The notes: a model not told the origin generated them from the letters alone. Positions 51,606 through 61,448 are shown, numbered from the stretch's first letter. The stretch is DNA of 64,000 nucleotides from Fibrobacter succinogenes (GCA_902794535.1 CADBHQ010000001.1:103878-167877); one strand, 5' to 3'. Numbers and translations are program-made.

Positions 51606-52991
51606 TTAGTTCCTCCCCTCAAACCATTGCATAAAGCGTTCTTCGTTATAGTTTACCCAACATCCGCCAATGAATTGCTTTCTGAAGGTCAAGTTGTATT
51701 GGATATTGTTGATGTCCGTATCCTTGGCAACGGCTTTTTTGTATGCCGCGTATTCTTCGGGGGGCAGGTTCTGCGGGTTGAAAACAAGTTCGAAAGCGAA
51801 TACAAGGCGGTGGTCGCCGGTGGTTTTACGGTTCTTGTATTCAGGGTAAATGAATGCCCATTCGCGGTCCAACTCTTTGGCGTCGGTTTCAACGGTTTTG
51901 CCGTTCATGTCGATGTCGACTTTCCTGTACTTTTCGTTCGGTCCAATCGATTTGACAACACGGATATCCTTGATAGCGGTCTTGCCTTTAGTAATATTTT
52001 TCAGGATAAGGTCATTGTCGTATTCAATTTCGTTTGTCTTGTCGCTGATATCTTCATCAATTTCTCCGTCACCGTCGTTGTCTTCGCCATCGTAGATTTC
52101 TTCGTCAACGCAGCCATCGCCGTCGTCATCGAGAATGTCACTGTAGCCGAACTGTCCGATGATGATGTTCAAGGTCTTGGTCTGTTGATCCTCGGTTTCC
52201 TTGGCGTATTCGGTTTCCTTGGCCAATGCCCCACACATGCTGCTCACAGCGTTCTTTTGAGATTCTTCTTTTAGATCTCCGAAACCTTGCAGGTAGCTGT
52301 CAAACATCTTGGACATGCTTTCGGGGTTGTCTTCGCAGGTAGTAAAGACGGCGTGGAACGCTTCGACAGTTTCGGTCGGATCGTTTTTGAGATTGTTCAA
52401 GACGGTACCCATGTCGCAAGAATTGTCTTTGCCCTTTGTCAATGAGCAACCTTGCATGCTTGCGGTTGTTTTGCGCAGAATCAACATGGTTTTCATCATC
52501 TGGAGAATCATGTAACCTTCAGAAATGGTCTTGTAGGTCACGACGCTGTCGGTTTTGCCTTCTTTATCGCGACTAATAAAAATATCTGCAATGGCGTTTA
52601 CGGTGTCAATTGCTTCTTGAAGTTTGTTCGCAACATTGTCAGACATTCCGGTAAAGGGAACTTTGCTGTCTCGGCTCGCGTTTATGTAAGAAAGGAGCGA
52701 AAAGATGTTTGTGGAATCACCATTCAGTTTGCGGTTCAGTGTAGACTTCATCAGGCCGAACCATGCTTTCGAATGGTTCGAGTCGGCGGCAATGGCTTTG
52801 TTGAAATAGTACTCCGCTTCAGAGTATTCGTTGTCTCGGATTCTCTTGTAGCCTTCGTAGGTGAGGGCTTCGGCGTCATCGTCCTTGATGTTGATGCTTT
52901 CGGTTGGGTTAAAGATGTTACATCCGGCTATGCCTAAAGAAAGCAATAATGCCGTTGCCCATAAAATTTTGGATTGAAGTATGCGTTTCAT
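51606..52991 (-). CDS. Lipoprotein with TPR-like region and Asp-rich calcium-type repeats
   Basis: Protein of 461 residues from ATG 52991; upstream in-frame codons do not improve the signal peptide, which ends SLGIAGC. Residues about 30-90 contain a TPR (GYKRIRDNEYSEAEYYFNKAI, then ADSNHSKAWFGLMK). Around residue 270-300 lies DDDGDGCVDEEIYDGEDNDG and DGEIDEDISD, two or three calcium-binding loops of the TSP3/EF-hand style. I do not recognise the rest. It precedes the PorV-like barrel on the same strand; the pair may form an outer-membrane complex (inference). Confidence 0.8.
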   Translation of the reverse strand: MKRILQSKILWATALLLSLGIAGCNIFNPTESINIKDDDAEALTYEGYKRIRDNEYSEAEYYFNKAIAADSNHSKAWFGLMKSTLNRKLNGDSTNIFSLLSYINASRDSKVPFTGMSDNVANKLQEAIDTVNAIADIFISRDKEGKTDSVVTYKTISEGYMILQMMKTMLILRKTTASMQGCSLTKGKDNSCDMGTVLNNLKNDPTETVEAFHAVFTTCEDNPESMSKMFDSYLQGFGDLKEESQKNAVSSMCGALAKETEYAKETEDQQTKTLNIIIGQFGYSDILDDDGDGCVDEEIYDGEDNDGDGEIDEDISDKTNEIEYDNDLILKNITKGKTAIKDIRVVKSIGPNEKYRKVDIDMNGKTVETDAKELDREWAFIYPEYKNRKTTGDHRLVFAFELVFNPQNLPPEEYAAYKKAVAKDTDINNIQYNLTFRKQFIGGCWVNYNEERFMQWFEGRN

Positions 52992-53142
52992 GACACGTTC
53001 CCCATTTGCGTAAAAGATAACATTATTCTTACGAAAAGTATGTATCAATCTGTTTTTTGCCGGAATTTTGAAAAATTAAGTGATTATTGTCGCTTTTTTC
53101 AGGTACTTTTTCTTAGAAACCTAAAATATCTATCTTTGTGGT

Positions 53143-53919
53143 ATGGAATCTTATCGAGAGTATTTTCCGACAAAGGCGTTTCGTGTAGCAGAAATGCGCC
53201 TTGCAACCCTGTTGAGGGCGGAAAGGGACCGTTTAGATGCGATAGCAATGTCGCTTGGTCGAGAATCGGCAATCGGTCCTGATAATTTACTCGAAGAACT
53301 TCCTAAAATTAAGGAGTTTACGCGGGAATACCACCGGCTTTTTTCGGAGTATTTAGAGGCGGTTTTGCCGCAACAGCCGCGACCTATCCAGTGCAGGCCC
53401 GCTTGTGGTAATTGCTGCCACCATTACCCGATGTCGGTGGAACCCTTTGAACTTGTGACTTTGTATTGTGACCTCCGGGGGCGGAATGACTTGCTCGATA
53501 TTATGGAAGCGTGCCAGGTAAGGTCGTCGCTGTTTAGCAAGCTTTTTGAGACGCGCCGCGCCGAGGGAGCAGTCCCTGACCAGATGGATTTGGACGACTA
53601 CGCCGAAGACAAAGCCCTGCACGACTATTTTAGCGCCTGGAATCCGTGCCCGTTTTCGGATAAGAAGGGCGATTGCACTGTCTACCCGCTGCGCCCGGTG
53701 TCTTGTCGCATGTATTTTAGCGAAACGGATCCGAAGTTCTGTACGCCCGAACATTTACAGACCCCCGAGAACGATAGCTATATTGTGTACTTGCCCGATA
53801 GCATCGAAGATGCCGTTTACGGAATTTCGGAGCATTATGCCCTATTGGATTTGCCTGAAAGTTACTTTGGCGGACTTTTGGCCGTAAACCGCTTTGAAGG
53901 CTTGATTGGCGGAAATTAG
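53143..53919 (+). CDS. YkgJ-family (UPF0153) metal-cluster protein
   Basis: Protein of 258 residues with the UPF0153/YkgJ cysteine set: CRPACGNCCHHYP near residues 84-96, PCPFSDKKGDCTVYPLRPVSCRMY, and DPKFC. The family is thought to bind zinc or an iron-sulfur cluster; its reaction is not firmly known. TATCTTTG at 53131-53138 stands 4 nt before the ATG, with no Shine-Dalgarno sequence. The gene for a SprT-like metalloprotease begins 2 nt after its stop. Confidence 0.85.
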   Translation: MESYREYFPTKAFRVAEMRLATLLRAERDRLDAIAMSLGRESAIGPDNLLEELPKIKEFTREYHRLFSEYLEAVLPQQPRPIQCRPACGNCCHHYPMSVEPFELVTLYCDLRGRNDLLDIMEACQVRSSLFSKLFETRRAEGAVPDQMDLDDYAEDKALHDYFSAWNPCPFSDKKGDCTVYPLRPVSCRMYFSETDPKFCTPEHLQTPENDSYIVYLPDSIEDAVYGISEHYALLDLPESYFGGLLAVNRFEGLIGGN

Positions 53920-53921
53920 AA

Positions 53922-54719
53922 ATGAATCTGTTTGGAATGCAACTCGACCTGTTCGGGAACAATACCGATGCGCCCAAGGAACCGGCAAAGCCGAAAGTTC
54001 CGGCTTCGGTTTCGCAGAATGGGTTGGTGCATTTCAAGTACAATTCGCAATTAAAGAAGAGTATCCGTTGCAAGGGGGGAGTGCTGTTTGGCCACCCCGA
54101 GGTGATTTTACCGGCCTACATGAAGGAGCCAGAATTTGCGCCTGCGCGTGAGCTTGCCGCCGAATGGGCGGAACACGCCATAAAACGTAAAACGGCAAAG
54201 AACAAGGCCGTTATCAAGGATTTGGTTAGCCGCTTTTGGACGCTAGTGGAACAGATTCTGGCAGATCGTGGCGATGAATCTTTGTCGACTAAGGGTAGGC
54301 TCCCGCCGATTAAGCCGCAAGGCAAGTACCACAATTTGAACGATGTGCTTGCCGCAATCAACAGCACTTATTTTGAAGATAAATTAACTTGCCGTATCAC
54401 TTGGAGTAACCGCGTTGGCGGACTCAGTTTCCATTCAGTGCGTCAGGACCCTGTGACCGGCGAAGAATTTCATTTGATCAGCATCAGCAAGGGTTACGAT
54501 GCCGCGAACTGCCCGGAATATGCCGTGGCCGGTGTCGTGTACCATGAATGCCTGCATATTGCGATTCCGGTCGAAGTCAAGAACGGCCGCCGCATTGTGC
54601 ATGGCCGCAACTTTAGACGCCGCGAACGCCAATACATCTATTACGACGAATGGATCCACTGGCACAATCACGTGCTTCCGCAGAATATCCGCAAGATGCG
54701 CCGCCATGGCGAACTCTAA
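53922..54719 (+). CDS. SprT-like zinc metalloprotease
   Basis: Protein of 265 residues. Residues 140-250 look like a SprT/zincin domain: LNDVLAAINSTYFEDKL, ITWSNRVGG, then the zinc motif VVYHECLHIAIP (HExxH as HECLH) and a downstream HGRNFRRRE histidine as possible third ligand. SprT-like proteases include Spartan, which degrades DNA-protein crosslinks; the bacterial role is unclear. N-terminal 110 residues carry no known motif. It is 2 nt downstream of the YkgJ-like gene. Confidence 0.82.
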   Translation: MNLFGMQLDLFGNNTDAPKEPAKPKVPASVSQNGLVHFKYNSQLKKSIRCKGGVLFGHPEVILPAYMKEPEFAPARELAAEWAEHAIKRKTAKNKAVIKDLVSRFWTLVEQILADRGDESLSTKGRLPPIKPQGKYHNLNDVLAAINSTYFEDKLTCRITWSNRVGGLSFHSVRQDPVTGEEFHLISISKGYDAANCPEYAVAGVVYHECLHIAIPVEVKNGRRIVHGRNFRRRERQYIYYDEWIHWHNHVLPQNIRKMRRHGEL

Positions 54720-54775
54720 AATTTCTATCTTTCTGCCGTAAATTTTAAACGTGATTTAATCACAGGATAAATACT

Positions 54776-56284
54776 ATGGCAATGCAAGATATGAACGACC
54801 AGGTGCAAGCGCGCCTCGCTAAGCTCGACAAGTTCAAGGAAATGGGTGTGGAAGCTTATCCGCACAAGTTCAACCGCACGCATGATTCCAAGGTTTTGAA
54901 AGAAAATAAGGAAGCCCTGATGGCTTCCGGCGAAGAAATCGCTTTCGCTGGCCGCGTGGTTCGCTTTAACCGCAAGGGCAAAATGTGCTTTATGCACCTG
55001 AAGGACCGCTATGGCCGCCTGCAGGTGGTTTGCGCCCGCGACGAAGTCGGCGAAGAAAACTACGAAGTCGTGAAGATGACTGACCTCGGTGACTTTATCG
55101 GCGTGAACGGTTCCATGTTCGAAACTCAGACGGGTGAATACTCCGTGCACGTGAAGAAGGTGACCATGCTTTCGAAGGCCGTGCGTCCGCTCCCGGTCGC
55201 TAAGGAAAAGGTCGACGAAAACGGCAACAAGGTTGTGTTCAACGAATTTGCCGACGTGGATACCCGCTACCGCCAGCGCTACATCGACATGGCCCTGAAC
55301 GACGACGTGAAGGACGTGTTCATCAAGCGCTTCAAGATTCTGCAGGCTATCCGCGAATACCTCATCGAGAAGGGCTTTATCGAGGTCGAGACCCCGACGC
55401 TCCAGCCGATTTACGGTGGCGCGAACGCCCGCCCGTTTACCACGCACCACAACGCCTGCGACATGACGCTCTACCTGCGCGTGGCTCCGGAACTTTACCT
55501 GAAGCGCTGCATCGTGGGCGGCATGGAAAAGGTGTTCGAGTTCTCTAAGAACTTCCGTAACGAAGGCATGGACCGTACCCACAGCCCGGAATTCACCGGC
55601 CTCGAATTCTACGAAGCTTATGCCGACTACAACGATATGATGGTGCACTTCGAAAACATTTACGAACGCGCCTGTATCGCTGCAAACGGCACCACCAAGA
55701 TTGAATACCAGGGTAAGGAAATCGACTTCAAGGCCCCGTGGCCTCGCTACAGCATGATTGAAGCCATCGAAAAGTTCGGCGGCCTTAAGGTCAACGACAT
55801 GAGCGACGACGAAATTAAGGCCAAGATGGAAGAACTCGGCGGACACTTGGATGGCGAATTCAGCCGCGGCCGCGGTATCCTCGAACTGTTCGAGCTCACC
55901 GTGGAAGACAAGCTCATCCAGCCGACGTTCATCAAGGACATGCCGACCGAAAGTACTCCGCTCTGCAAGAAGCACCGTACCATCGAAGGCCTTATCGAAC
56001 AGTTCGAACCGTACGCTAACGGCTGGGAACTGGGCAACGCCTATACCGAACTTAATGACCCCATCCGTCAGCGTGAGCTCCTGGAAGACCAGGTGCGCCG
56101 CGGCCGCGGTGGCGAAGGTGAAACCCACCCGATGGACGAAAACTTCATGCACGCCATCGAATCTGGCTTGCCGCCTACCGGTGGTGTGGGCTTCGGCATC
56201 GACCGTATGGTCATGCTCCTCACGAACCAGCAGACTATCCGTGACGTGCAACTCTTCCCGCTCATGAAGCCGGAGACCTGTTAA
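54776..56284 (+). CDS. lysS: Class II lysyl-tRNA synthetase
   Basis: Enzyme of 502 residues that charges tRNA-Lys. It has the anticodon-binding OB domain (EIAFAGRVVRFNRKGK; FMHLKDRYGRLQVV) and the three class II motifs, including IEVETPTLQPIYGGANARPF, NFRNEGMDRTHSPEFTGLEF and GFGIDRMVMLLTNQQTIRDV. Length is normal. The ATG at 54776 is the first start after an upstream stop. It heads a run lysS-lolC/E-lolD-clpC with gaps of a few bases, so these are probably one operon. Confidence 0.97.
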   Translation: MAMQDMNDQVQARLAKLDKFKEMGVEAYPHKFNRTHDSKVLKENKEALMASGEEIAFAGRVVRFNRKGKMCFMHLKDRYGRLQVVCARDEVGEENYEVVKMTDLGDFIGVNGSMFETQTGEYSVHVKKVTMLSKAVRPLPVAKEKVDENGNKVVFNEFADVDTRYRQRYIDMALNDDVKDVFIKRFKILQAIREYLIEKGFIEVETPTLQPIYGGANARPFTTHHNACDMTLYLRVAPELYLKRCIVGGMEKVFEFSKNFRNEGMDRTHSPEFTGLEFYEAYADYNDMMVHFENIYERACIAANGTTKIEYQGKEIDFKAPWPRYSMIEAIEKFGGLKVNDMSDDEIKAKMEELGGHLDGEFSRGRGILELFELTVEDKLIQPTFIKDMPTESTPLCKKHRTIEGLIEQFEPYANGWELGNAYTELNDPIRQRELLEDQVRRGRGGEGETHPMDENFMHAIESGLPPTGGVGFGIDRMVMLLTNQQTIRDVQLFPLMKPETC

Positions 56285-56287
56285 TTA

Positions 56288-57535
56288 ATGCATAAGTTGG
56301 AATGGCTCATTGCCTGGCGTTACTTAGGGGCTCAACGTAAGAGTCTCTTTGTTTCGCTTATCGGTATCTTTAGTATGCTGGGAGTCTCCATTGGCGTGTT
56401 TGCGCTGGTGGTGGCCCTTGCCGCAGTAAATGGTTTCGAAGAAGAAGTCACCGCTCAAATGATCGGCAAAGACGCTCACTTCGAAGTGATGGCGTACAAT
56501 GGCGAATTCATTGCGCCGTATGACAGCCTCATCAAAGAAGTGCGCAGCCGCGATTCCCGCGTGGTTGCCTCATCTCCGTTTATCATTTACAAGGTGGGCG
56601 TGAGCTCCAAGAAGGTAAACGACGGTATCGTTATTTACGGTATCGAAACCGAAACGGCGAAGGGCGTTACCGACATTCACAAGTATATCAAGTGGGGCAA
56701 TTACTCCGTCGACAGTCTCGAAGACTTGAGCGGAACGCTCCGCCCCGGAATCATTCTCGGTTCGGGCCTTGCCAATAGGCTTCGTGTGGTGGTCGGCGAC
56801 AAGCTTGTGTTGCAGACCTTCCAAAGCCCAGACGCCATGGTTACAAGTGGCGGCCCGAAGATGATGATGTGCGTGGTGAGCGGCATCTTTGAAACGGGCA
56901 CCTACGAGTACGACGGCAACCTCGCTTACGTGGGTATTCCGGAACTCCAGAAGTTGCTTGGCCTTGAAGATGTTGTAACCGGTATTCAGTTCCGTTTGAA
57001 TAACCATTGGCTTGCGGGGGAGGCGGTGGATAGCCTTGCCTCTTGGCTCGGTTATCCGTATTACGCCATGGACTGGAAGACTAAAAACATCACGCTTCTC
57101 AAGTGGATGAACTACGAAAAGTTCATTGTGGCTGCGGTGATTTGCCTCATCATTCTGGTGGCTGCATTCAATATCATCAGTAGCTTGATCATGGTCGTTA
57201 TCGACAAGACCAAGGAAATCGGAATTCTTCGCAGCATGGGCTTAAGCAAAGGCAGCGTGATGCGTGTCTTTATGCTTATGGGTAGCTTCATTGGTGTGGG
57301 CGGTACGATTGTCGGTGGCACCATTGGCCTTGTACTTTGCAAGTTGCAAGAGACTTATCACTTTATCAAGCTCCCGGGCGATGTTTACGTGATTCCGTAC
57401 TTCCCGATTTCGGTGCACATTCTTGATGTTCTTTTGATTTTTGTAATCGGCATTGCGCTTTGCGTGGCGGCCACTTTGCTGCCTGCCTGGAAGGCTAGCC
57501 GTTTGGATCCGGTGGGGGCCATTAGACATGAGTAG
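56288..57535 (+). CDS. Lipoprotein-releasing ABC transporter permease (LolC/LolE family)
   Basis: Inner-membrane protein of 415 residues with four membrane segments: about 20-45, then about 275-300, 325-350 and 375-400, and a large periplasmic domain between the first two, the FtsX/LolCE layout. The opening LEWLIAWRYLGAQRKSLFVSLIGIFSMLGV matches the family, shown in part. It extracts outer-membrane lipoproteins and passes them to LolA. Only one permease gene is present next to lolD, so the transporter may be a homodimer (LolF type), or the second permease lies elsewhere. lolD overlaps its 3' end by 8 nt. Confidence 0.9.
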   Translation: MHKLEWLIAWRYLGAQRKSLFVSLIGIFSMLGVSIGVFALVVALAAVNGFEEEVTAQMIGKDAHFEVMAYNGEFIAPYDSLIKEVRSRDSRVVASSPFIIYKVGVSSKKVNDGIVIYGIETETAKGVTDIHKYIKWGNYSVDSLEDLSGTLRPGIILGSGLANRLRVVVGDKLVLQTFQSPDAMVTSGGPKMMMCVVSGIFETGTYEYDGNLAYVGIPELQKLLGLEDVVTGIQFRLNNHWLAGEAVDSLASWLGYPYYAMDWKTKNITLLKWMNYEKFIVAAVICLIILVAAFNIISSLIMVVIDKTKEIGILRSMGLSKGSVMRVFMLMGSFIGVGGTIVGGTIGLVLCKLQETYHFIKLPGDVYVIPYFPISVHILDVLLIFVIGIALCVAATLLPAWKASRLDPVGAIRHE

Positions 57536-58199
57536 TTTGTTGCAGACTGTAGACCTCCGTCGTGAATTCTCCGAGACGGGTGAAAAGCTCGAAATTCTGA
57601 AGGGCGTGAACTTCTCGATGGAAGAAGGCGAACTCGTTGCACTCACGGGTTCTTCGGGTTCGGGTAAGTCGACCTTCCTGAATTTGGTGGGAATGCTTGA
57701 TACACCGACTTCTGGCGAAATCCTCTTTAAGGGCAAGGCGCTTTCCAAGTTTAACGATTCTGAACGCGACCGCTACCATCGTGTGCAGGTGGGGTTTGTG
57801 TTCCAGTTCCATCACCTGTTGAGCGAATTTACCGCGATTGAAAACGTGTGCGTGCCGGGCCGCATTCTTGGAACGTCTGAAAAGGAATGCCGTGAACGCG
57901 CTGCAATGCTTTTGGAAACGGTGGGACTCAAGGACCGCCTCAAGCACTTGCCGCGAGAACTTTCCGGTGGTGAACGCCAGCGTGTGGCTATTGCCCGTGC
58001 GCTCATGAACCATCCGGACTTGGTGCTGGCTGACGAACCGAGCGGAAACTTGGATGAAGCAAATTCCGCGATGCTGAACGAATTGATTGGCGAACTTAAC
58101 GAAAAGTTTAATCAGGCTTTCTTGATTGTGACGCACGACGAAAAATTGGCTAGTTTTGCAAAACGCCGTGTTGTAATGCATGGCGGCGTCATTCAGTAG
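57528..58199 (+). CDS. lolD: Lipoprotein-releasing ABC transporter ATPase
   Basis: ATP-binding subunit of 223 residues. ATG 57528 overlaps the permease stop; the longer frame upstream runs inside the permease gene. Walker A TGSSGSGKST is near residues 41-50, the Q-loop in QVGFVFQFHHLL, the signature LSGGERQRVAIARAL, Walker B LVLADEPSGNLD and the His switch VTHDEKLA. It powers lipoprotein release with the adjacent LolC/E protein. It ends 13 nt before clpC. Confidence 0.95.
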   Translation: MSSLLQTVDLRREFSETGEKLEILKGVNFSMEEGELVALTGSSGSGKSTFLNLVGMLDTPTSGEILFKGKALSKFNDSERDRYHRVQVGFVFQFHHLLSEFTAIENVCVPGRILGTSEKECRERAAMLLETVGLKDRLKHLPRELSGGERQRVAIARALMNHPDLVLADEPSGNLDEANSAMLNELIGELNEKFNQAFLIVTHDEKLASFAKRRVVMHGGVIQ

Positions 58200-58212
58200 C
58201 TTAAGGAGAAAT

Positions 58213-60753
58213 ATGTCTGATATCAACGGTATTTTTTCGAAGAAAGCGAAGGCTGTTTTACAGGCGGCACGCATTGCTGCCCGTAATTTAGGTAGCGATA
58301 GTGTTACGACCGAACATTTGCTGCTCGGCCTGGTACGCGAAGATTCCGGCTTTGCCGCCGAAACCTTGCGTGCGCTTAAGATTAATTTGAATGAACTTGG
58401 CGAAAATGTGCAGCGCTCGCTGACCACAAATGGTGGCATTATGACCGTGGGCGATGCCCATGGTGCGTTGCTTTCTTTTACGACTCGTTGTAAGGCTGCT
58501 CTTTTTAATGCGGCAAAGATTGCTAAAGAAGAAGGGGACCAGTATATTGGCCCCGAACACTTGATGCTTGCCATTTTGCAGCAGGCTGAATCCCCGGCTG
58601 CAGGCACTCTTTCGACCTTTGGCGTAACCTACGAAAATTTTGAAAACACCTTGCAGCAGATCAAGCGCGAGGCTATGAATGGTCAGCCCTCTGGCGAAGA
58701 AGGCGATGGCATGGACGGCGATGACCGCTTTATGGGACAGGGCCGCGGTGGCGATACCCGCCAGCAGGTGCGTAGCCAGAGTCGTTCCAAGACGCCGATT
58801 CTCGATCACTTTGGTCGCGACTTGACGGCGCTTGCCAAGCAGGGTAAGCTTGATCCGATTATCGGTCGCGGTCGCGAAATTGAACGTTTGATTCAGATTC
58901 TTTGCCGCCGCAAAAAGAATAACCCCGCCCTCATTGGTGAACCGGGCGTGGGCAAGACGGCGATTATCGAAGGCCTTGCTCAGAAGATTGTCCAGAAAAA
59001 GATCCCGGAACTCTTGATGAACAAGCGCGTGGTCACGCTTGATGTGGCTGCCATGGTGGCAGGTACTAAGTACCGCGGCCAGTTTGAAGAACGCGTGAAG
59101 GGCCTGATTATGGAACTCCAGCGCGTGGACAATTCGGTAATCTTGTTTATCGACGAACTCCATACGATTGTTGGCGCGGGCGGTTCCGAAGGTAGCCTTG
59201 ATGCCAGCAATATCTTTAAGCCGGCGCTCGCCCGAGGCGAACTCCAGTGCATCGGTGCCACGACGATCGATGAATACCGCAAGTACATCGAGAAGGATGC
59301 CGCGCTTGAACGCCGCTTCCAGACGATTGTCGTGAATCCGCCTAATTCCGAAGATTCTATCCAGATTCTGGAAGGGCTGCGTCCGAAGTACGAGCAACAC
59401 CATAAGGTGCATTACACGCCCGAAGCCATTCGAGCTGCGGTGACGCTTGCCGAACGCTACATTACCGACCGATTCCTACCGGACAAGGCCATCGACGTGC
59501 TTGACGAAGCCGGTGCCCGCGTGCGTTTGAATTCGATTCGTACGCCGCAAGACCTTAAGGAAATGGAAGACGAACTTGCCGCGACCATGCAAAAGAAGGA
59601 AGAGGCGATTGCCGATCAGCAGTACGAAACGGCAGCTACTCTCCGCGACAAGATTGAAGATTTGACCAACCGCATCGCTGAACGCCGCGAAGCCTTGAAT
59701 AAAGAAGACTCGGCGGATTTCCCGATTGTCGACGAAAACGAAATTCGCGATTGCATTAGCAAGATGACGGGCATTCCTGTGAGCCGCCTCGCCGGAGAAG
59801 AAACTCAGAAACTTCTGAAGCTCGGTGACGAAATCAAGGAACGCGTGATTGGCCAGGACCAGGCTGTAGATGCCGTCGTGAAAGCCATTCGCCGTACTCG
59901 CGCAGGCATTCGCGATACTAAGCGCCCCATGGGTAGTTTCTTGTTCCTGGGCCCCACGGGCGTGGGTAAGACAGAACTTGCGAAGGTTCTCAGCCAGAGC
60001 CTGTTCGGCAGCGAAGATTCCATGATTCGTATCGACATGAGCGAATACATGGAAAAGCACAGCGTGAGCCGCTTGATTGGTGCTCCTCCGGGATATGTAG
60101 GCTTTGAAGATAACGGTGGCCAACTCAGTGAAAAGGTGCGCAAGCGCCCCTATTGCGTGGTGCTCCTCGACGAAATCGAGAAGGCTCATCCGGACATTTA
60201 CAACTTGCTCTTGCAGATTTTGGACGACGGTATCCTTACGGATAGCTACGGCCGTAAAATCAACTTCAAGAACACCATCATCATCATGACGAGTAACGCA
60301 GGCGCTCGCGAAGTGCGCCACAGCTCGGGCATGGGATTTACCAAGATGGGCGAGACCGACGACTACGAACGTATGGAAACCGCCATCCGTGAAGAAGTCA
60401 AGCGCGTGTTCTCTCCGGAATTCTTGAACCGCGTCGACGAACAGATTGTATTCCGCCCGCTGACCAAGAAGGATCTTTCCTCTGTCGTAGACATTCAGTT
60501 GACTTTCTTGCAGAAGAACTTGTCTGAACGCGGAATCCTTCTGGAAGTTTCCGAAGCCGCCAAGGAATTCATCGTTTCGCACAACTACGATTCTGCACTC
60601 GGCGCGCGCCCGATTCGCCGCTCCATTCAGAACCTGGTCGAAGACGAAATTGCCGAAGGCCTGTTGCTTGGAATCTATAAGGACTTCACGACGATTTCGA
60701 TCGATGTCGAAAACAACAAGCTCAAGTTCACGTCAGAGGCATTGCCTAGCTAA
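58213..60753 (+). CDS. clpC: ATP-dependent Clp protease ATPase subunit ClpC
   Basis: AAA+ unfoldase of 846 residues with Shine-Dalgarno AAGGAGAA before ATG 58213. N-terminal double Clp domain (about 1-150), a Gly/Asp/Arg-rich linker, first AAA+ domain (Walker A GEPGVGKT near 242), a short M-domain with UVR-like repeat (KKEEAIADQQYETAATLRDK), second AAA+ domain (GPTGVGKT near 579) and C-terminal D2 domain. The UVR-like middle domain marks ClpC rather than ClpA or ClpB. It delivers unfolded proteins to ClpP. adk follows after 53 nt. Confidence 0.95.
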   Translation: MSDINGIFSKKAKAVLQAARIAARNLGSDSVTTEHLLLGLVREDSGFAAETLRALKINLNELGENVQRSLTTNGGIMTVGDAHGALLSFTTRCKAALFNAAKIAKEEGDQYIGPEHLMLAILQQAESPAAGTLSTFGVTYENFENTLQQIKREAMNGQPSGEEGDGMDGDDRFMGQGRGGDTRQQVRSQSRSKTPILDHFGRDLTALAKQGKLDPIIGRGREIERLIQILCRRKKNNPALIGEPGVGKTAIIEGLAQKIVQKKIPELLMNKRVVTLDVAAMVAGTKYRGQFEERVKGLIMELQRVDNSVILFIDELHTIVGAGGSEGSLDASNIFKPALARGELQCIGATTIDEYRKYIEKDAALERRFQTIVVNPPNSEDSIQILEGLRPKYEQHHKVHYTPEAIRAAVTLAERYITDRFLPDKAIDVLDEAGARVRLNSIRTPQDLKEMEDELAATMQKKEEAIADQQYETAATLRDKIEDLTNRIAERREALNKEDSADFPIVDENEIRDCISKMTGIPVSRLAGEETQKLLKLGDEIKERVIGQDQAVDAVVKAIRRTRAGIRDTKRPMGSFLFLGPTGVGKTELAKVLSQSLFGSEDSMIRIDMSEYMEKHSVSRLIGAPPGYVGFEDNGGQLSEKVRKRPYCVVLLDEIEKAHPDIYNLLLQILDDGILTDSYGRKINFKNTIIIMTSNAGAREVRHSSGMGFTKMGETDDYERMETAIREEVKRVFSPEFLNRVDEQIVFRPLTKKDLSSVVDIQLTFLQKNLSERGILLEVSEAAKEFIVSHNYDSALGARPIRRSIQNLVEDEIAEGLLLGIYKDFTTISIDVENNKLKFTSEALPS

Positions 60754-60806
60754 TTTTTCCTATATTTAGTCCCGATTTTTTAACACTAAACCCAAGAGGT
60801 TATACA

Positions 60807-61448
60807 ATGGCTAAAATTCCTGCAGTTCTTATCTTTGGCGCACCGGGTTCCGGCAAGGGTACCGTCGGCGCAAAACTCGCTGCTACTACGTCCCTCAAGC
60901 ACATTTCCACGGGTGACATCTTCCGTGGCATTGCTCCTTCCAGCGAATCTGGCAAGCTCCTCGCTTCTTATTCTAGCAAGGGCCTCCTGGTTCCGGACGA
61001 AGCCACTGTCGAAATCTTCGGTCGCTTCATCGAAGGCCTCATCAATACGAACAAGGTGAACCCGGATAAGGACACCCTCCTCCTCGACGGTATTCCTCGC
61101 ACGGTTGCTCAGGTCAAGCTCATCGAATCCGTGGTCGACGTGAAGCACATCTTCGTGCTCGACATCAAGGACGAAAAGACCATCGTGGCTCGCCTCCTGA
61201 ACCGCGCCAAGATCGAAGGCCGTAAGGATGACGCTGACGAAGCTGTGATCAAGAACCGCCTCAAGGTTTACAAGGAATCTACCGCTAAGGTTCTTGGCAA
61301 GTACAGCAAGTCTATCATCAGCCGCATCAATGGCGATAACACTCCGGACGAAGTGTTCTGCGACACTCTCGCTGCCTACGTGAAGTTCTGCAAGGCTTCT
61401 GCAAAGAAGCCCGCTGCTAAGAAGACCGCAAAGGCTAAAAAGAAGTAA
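60807..61448 (+). CDS. adk: Adenylate kinase, short form with a lysine/alanine tail
   Basis: Protein of 213 residues, converting ATP plus AMP to two ADP. P-loop FGAPGSGKGT (10-19), STGDIFR, DGIPRT (instead of the more usual DGFPRT), and the short lid GRKDDADEAVIKNRL without the long zinc lid. The core ends near residue 195; the remaining residues (SAKKPAAKKTAKAKKK) are a highly basic Lys/Ala tail of the kind seen on histone H1-like proteins, not usual in adenylate kinases. AGAGG precedes the ATG. A terminator follows. Confidence 0.93.
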   Translation: MAKIPAVLIFGAPGSGKGTVGAKLAATTSLKHISTGDIFRGIAPSSESGKLLASYSSKGLLVPDEATVEIFGRFIEGLINTNKVNPDKDTLLLDGIPRTVAQVKLIESVVDVKHIFVLDIKDEKTIVARLLNRAKIEGRKDDADEAVIKNRLKVYKESTAKVLGKYSKSIISRINGDNTPDEVFCDTLAAYVKFCKASAKKPAAKKTAKAKKK

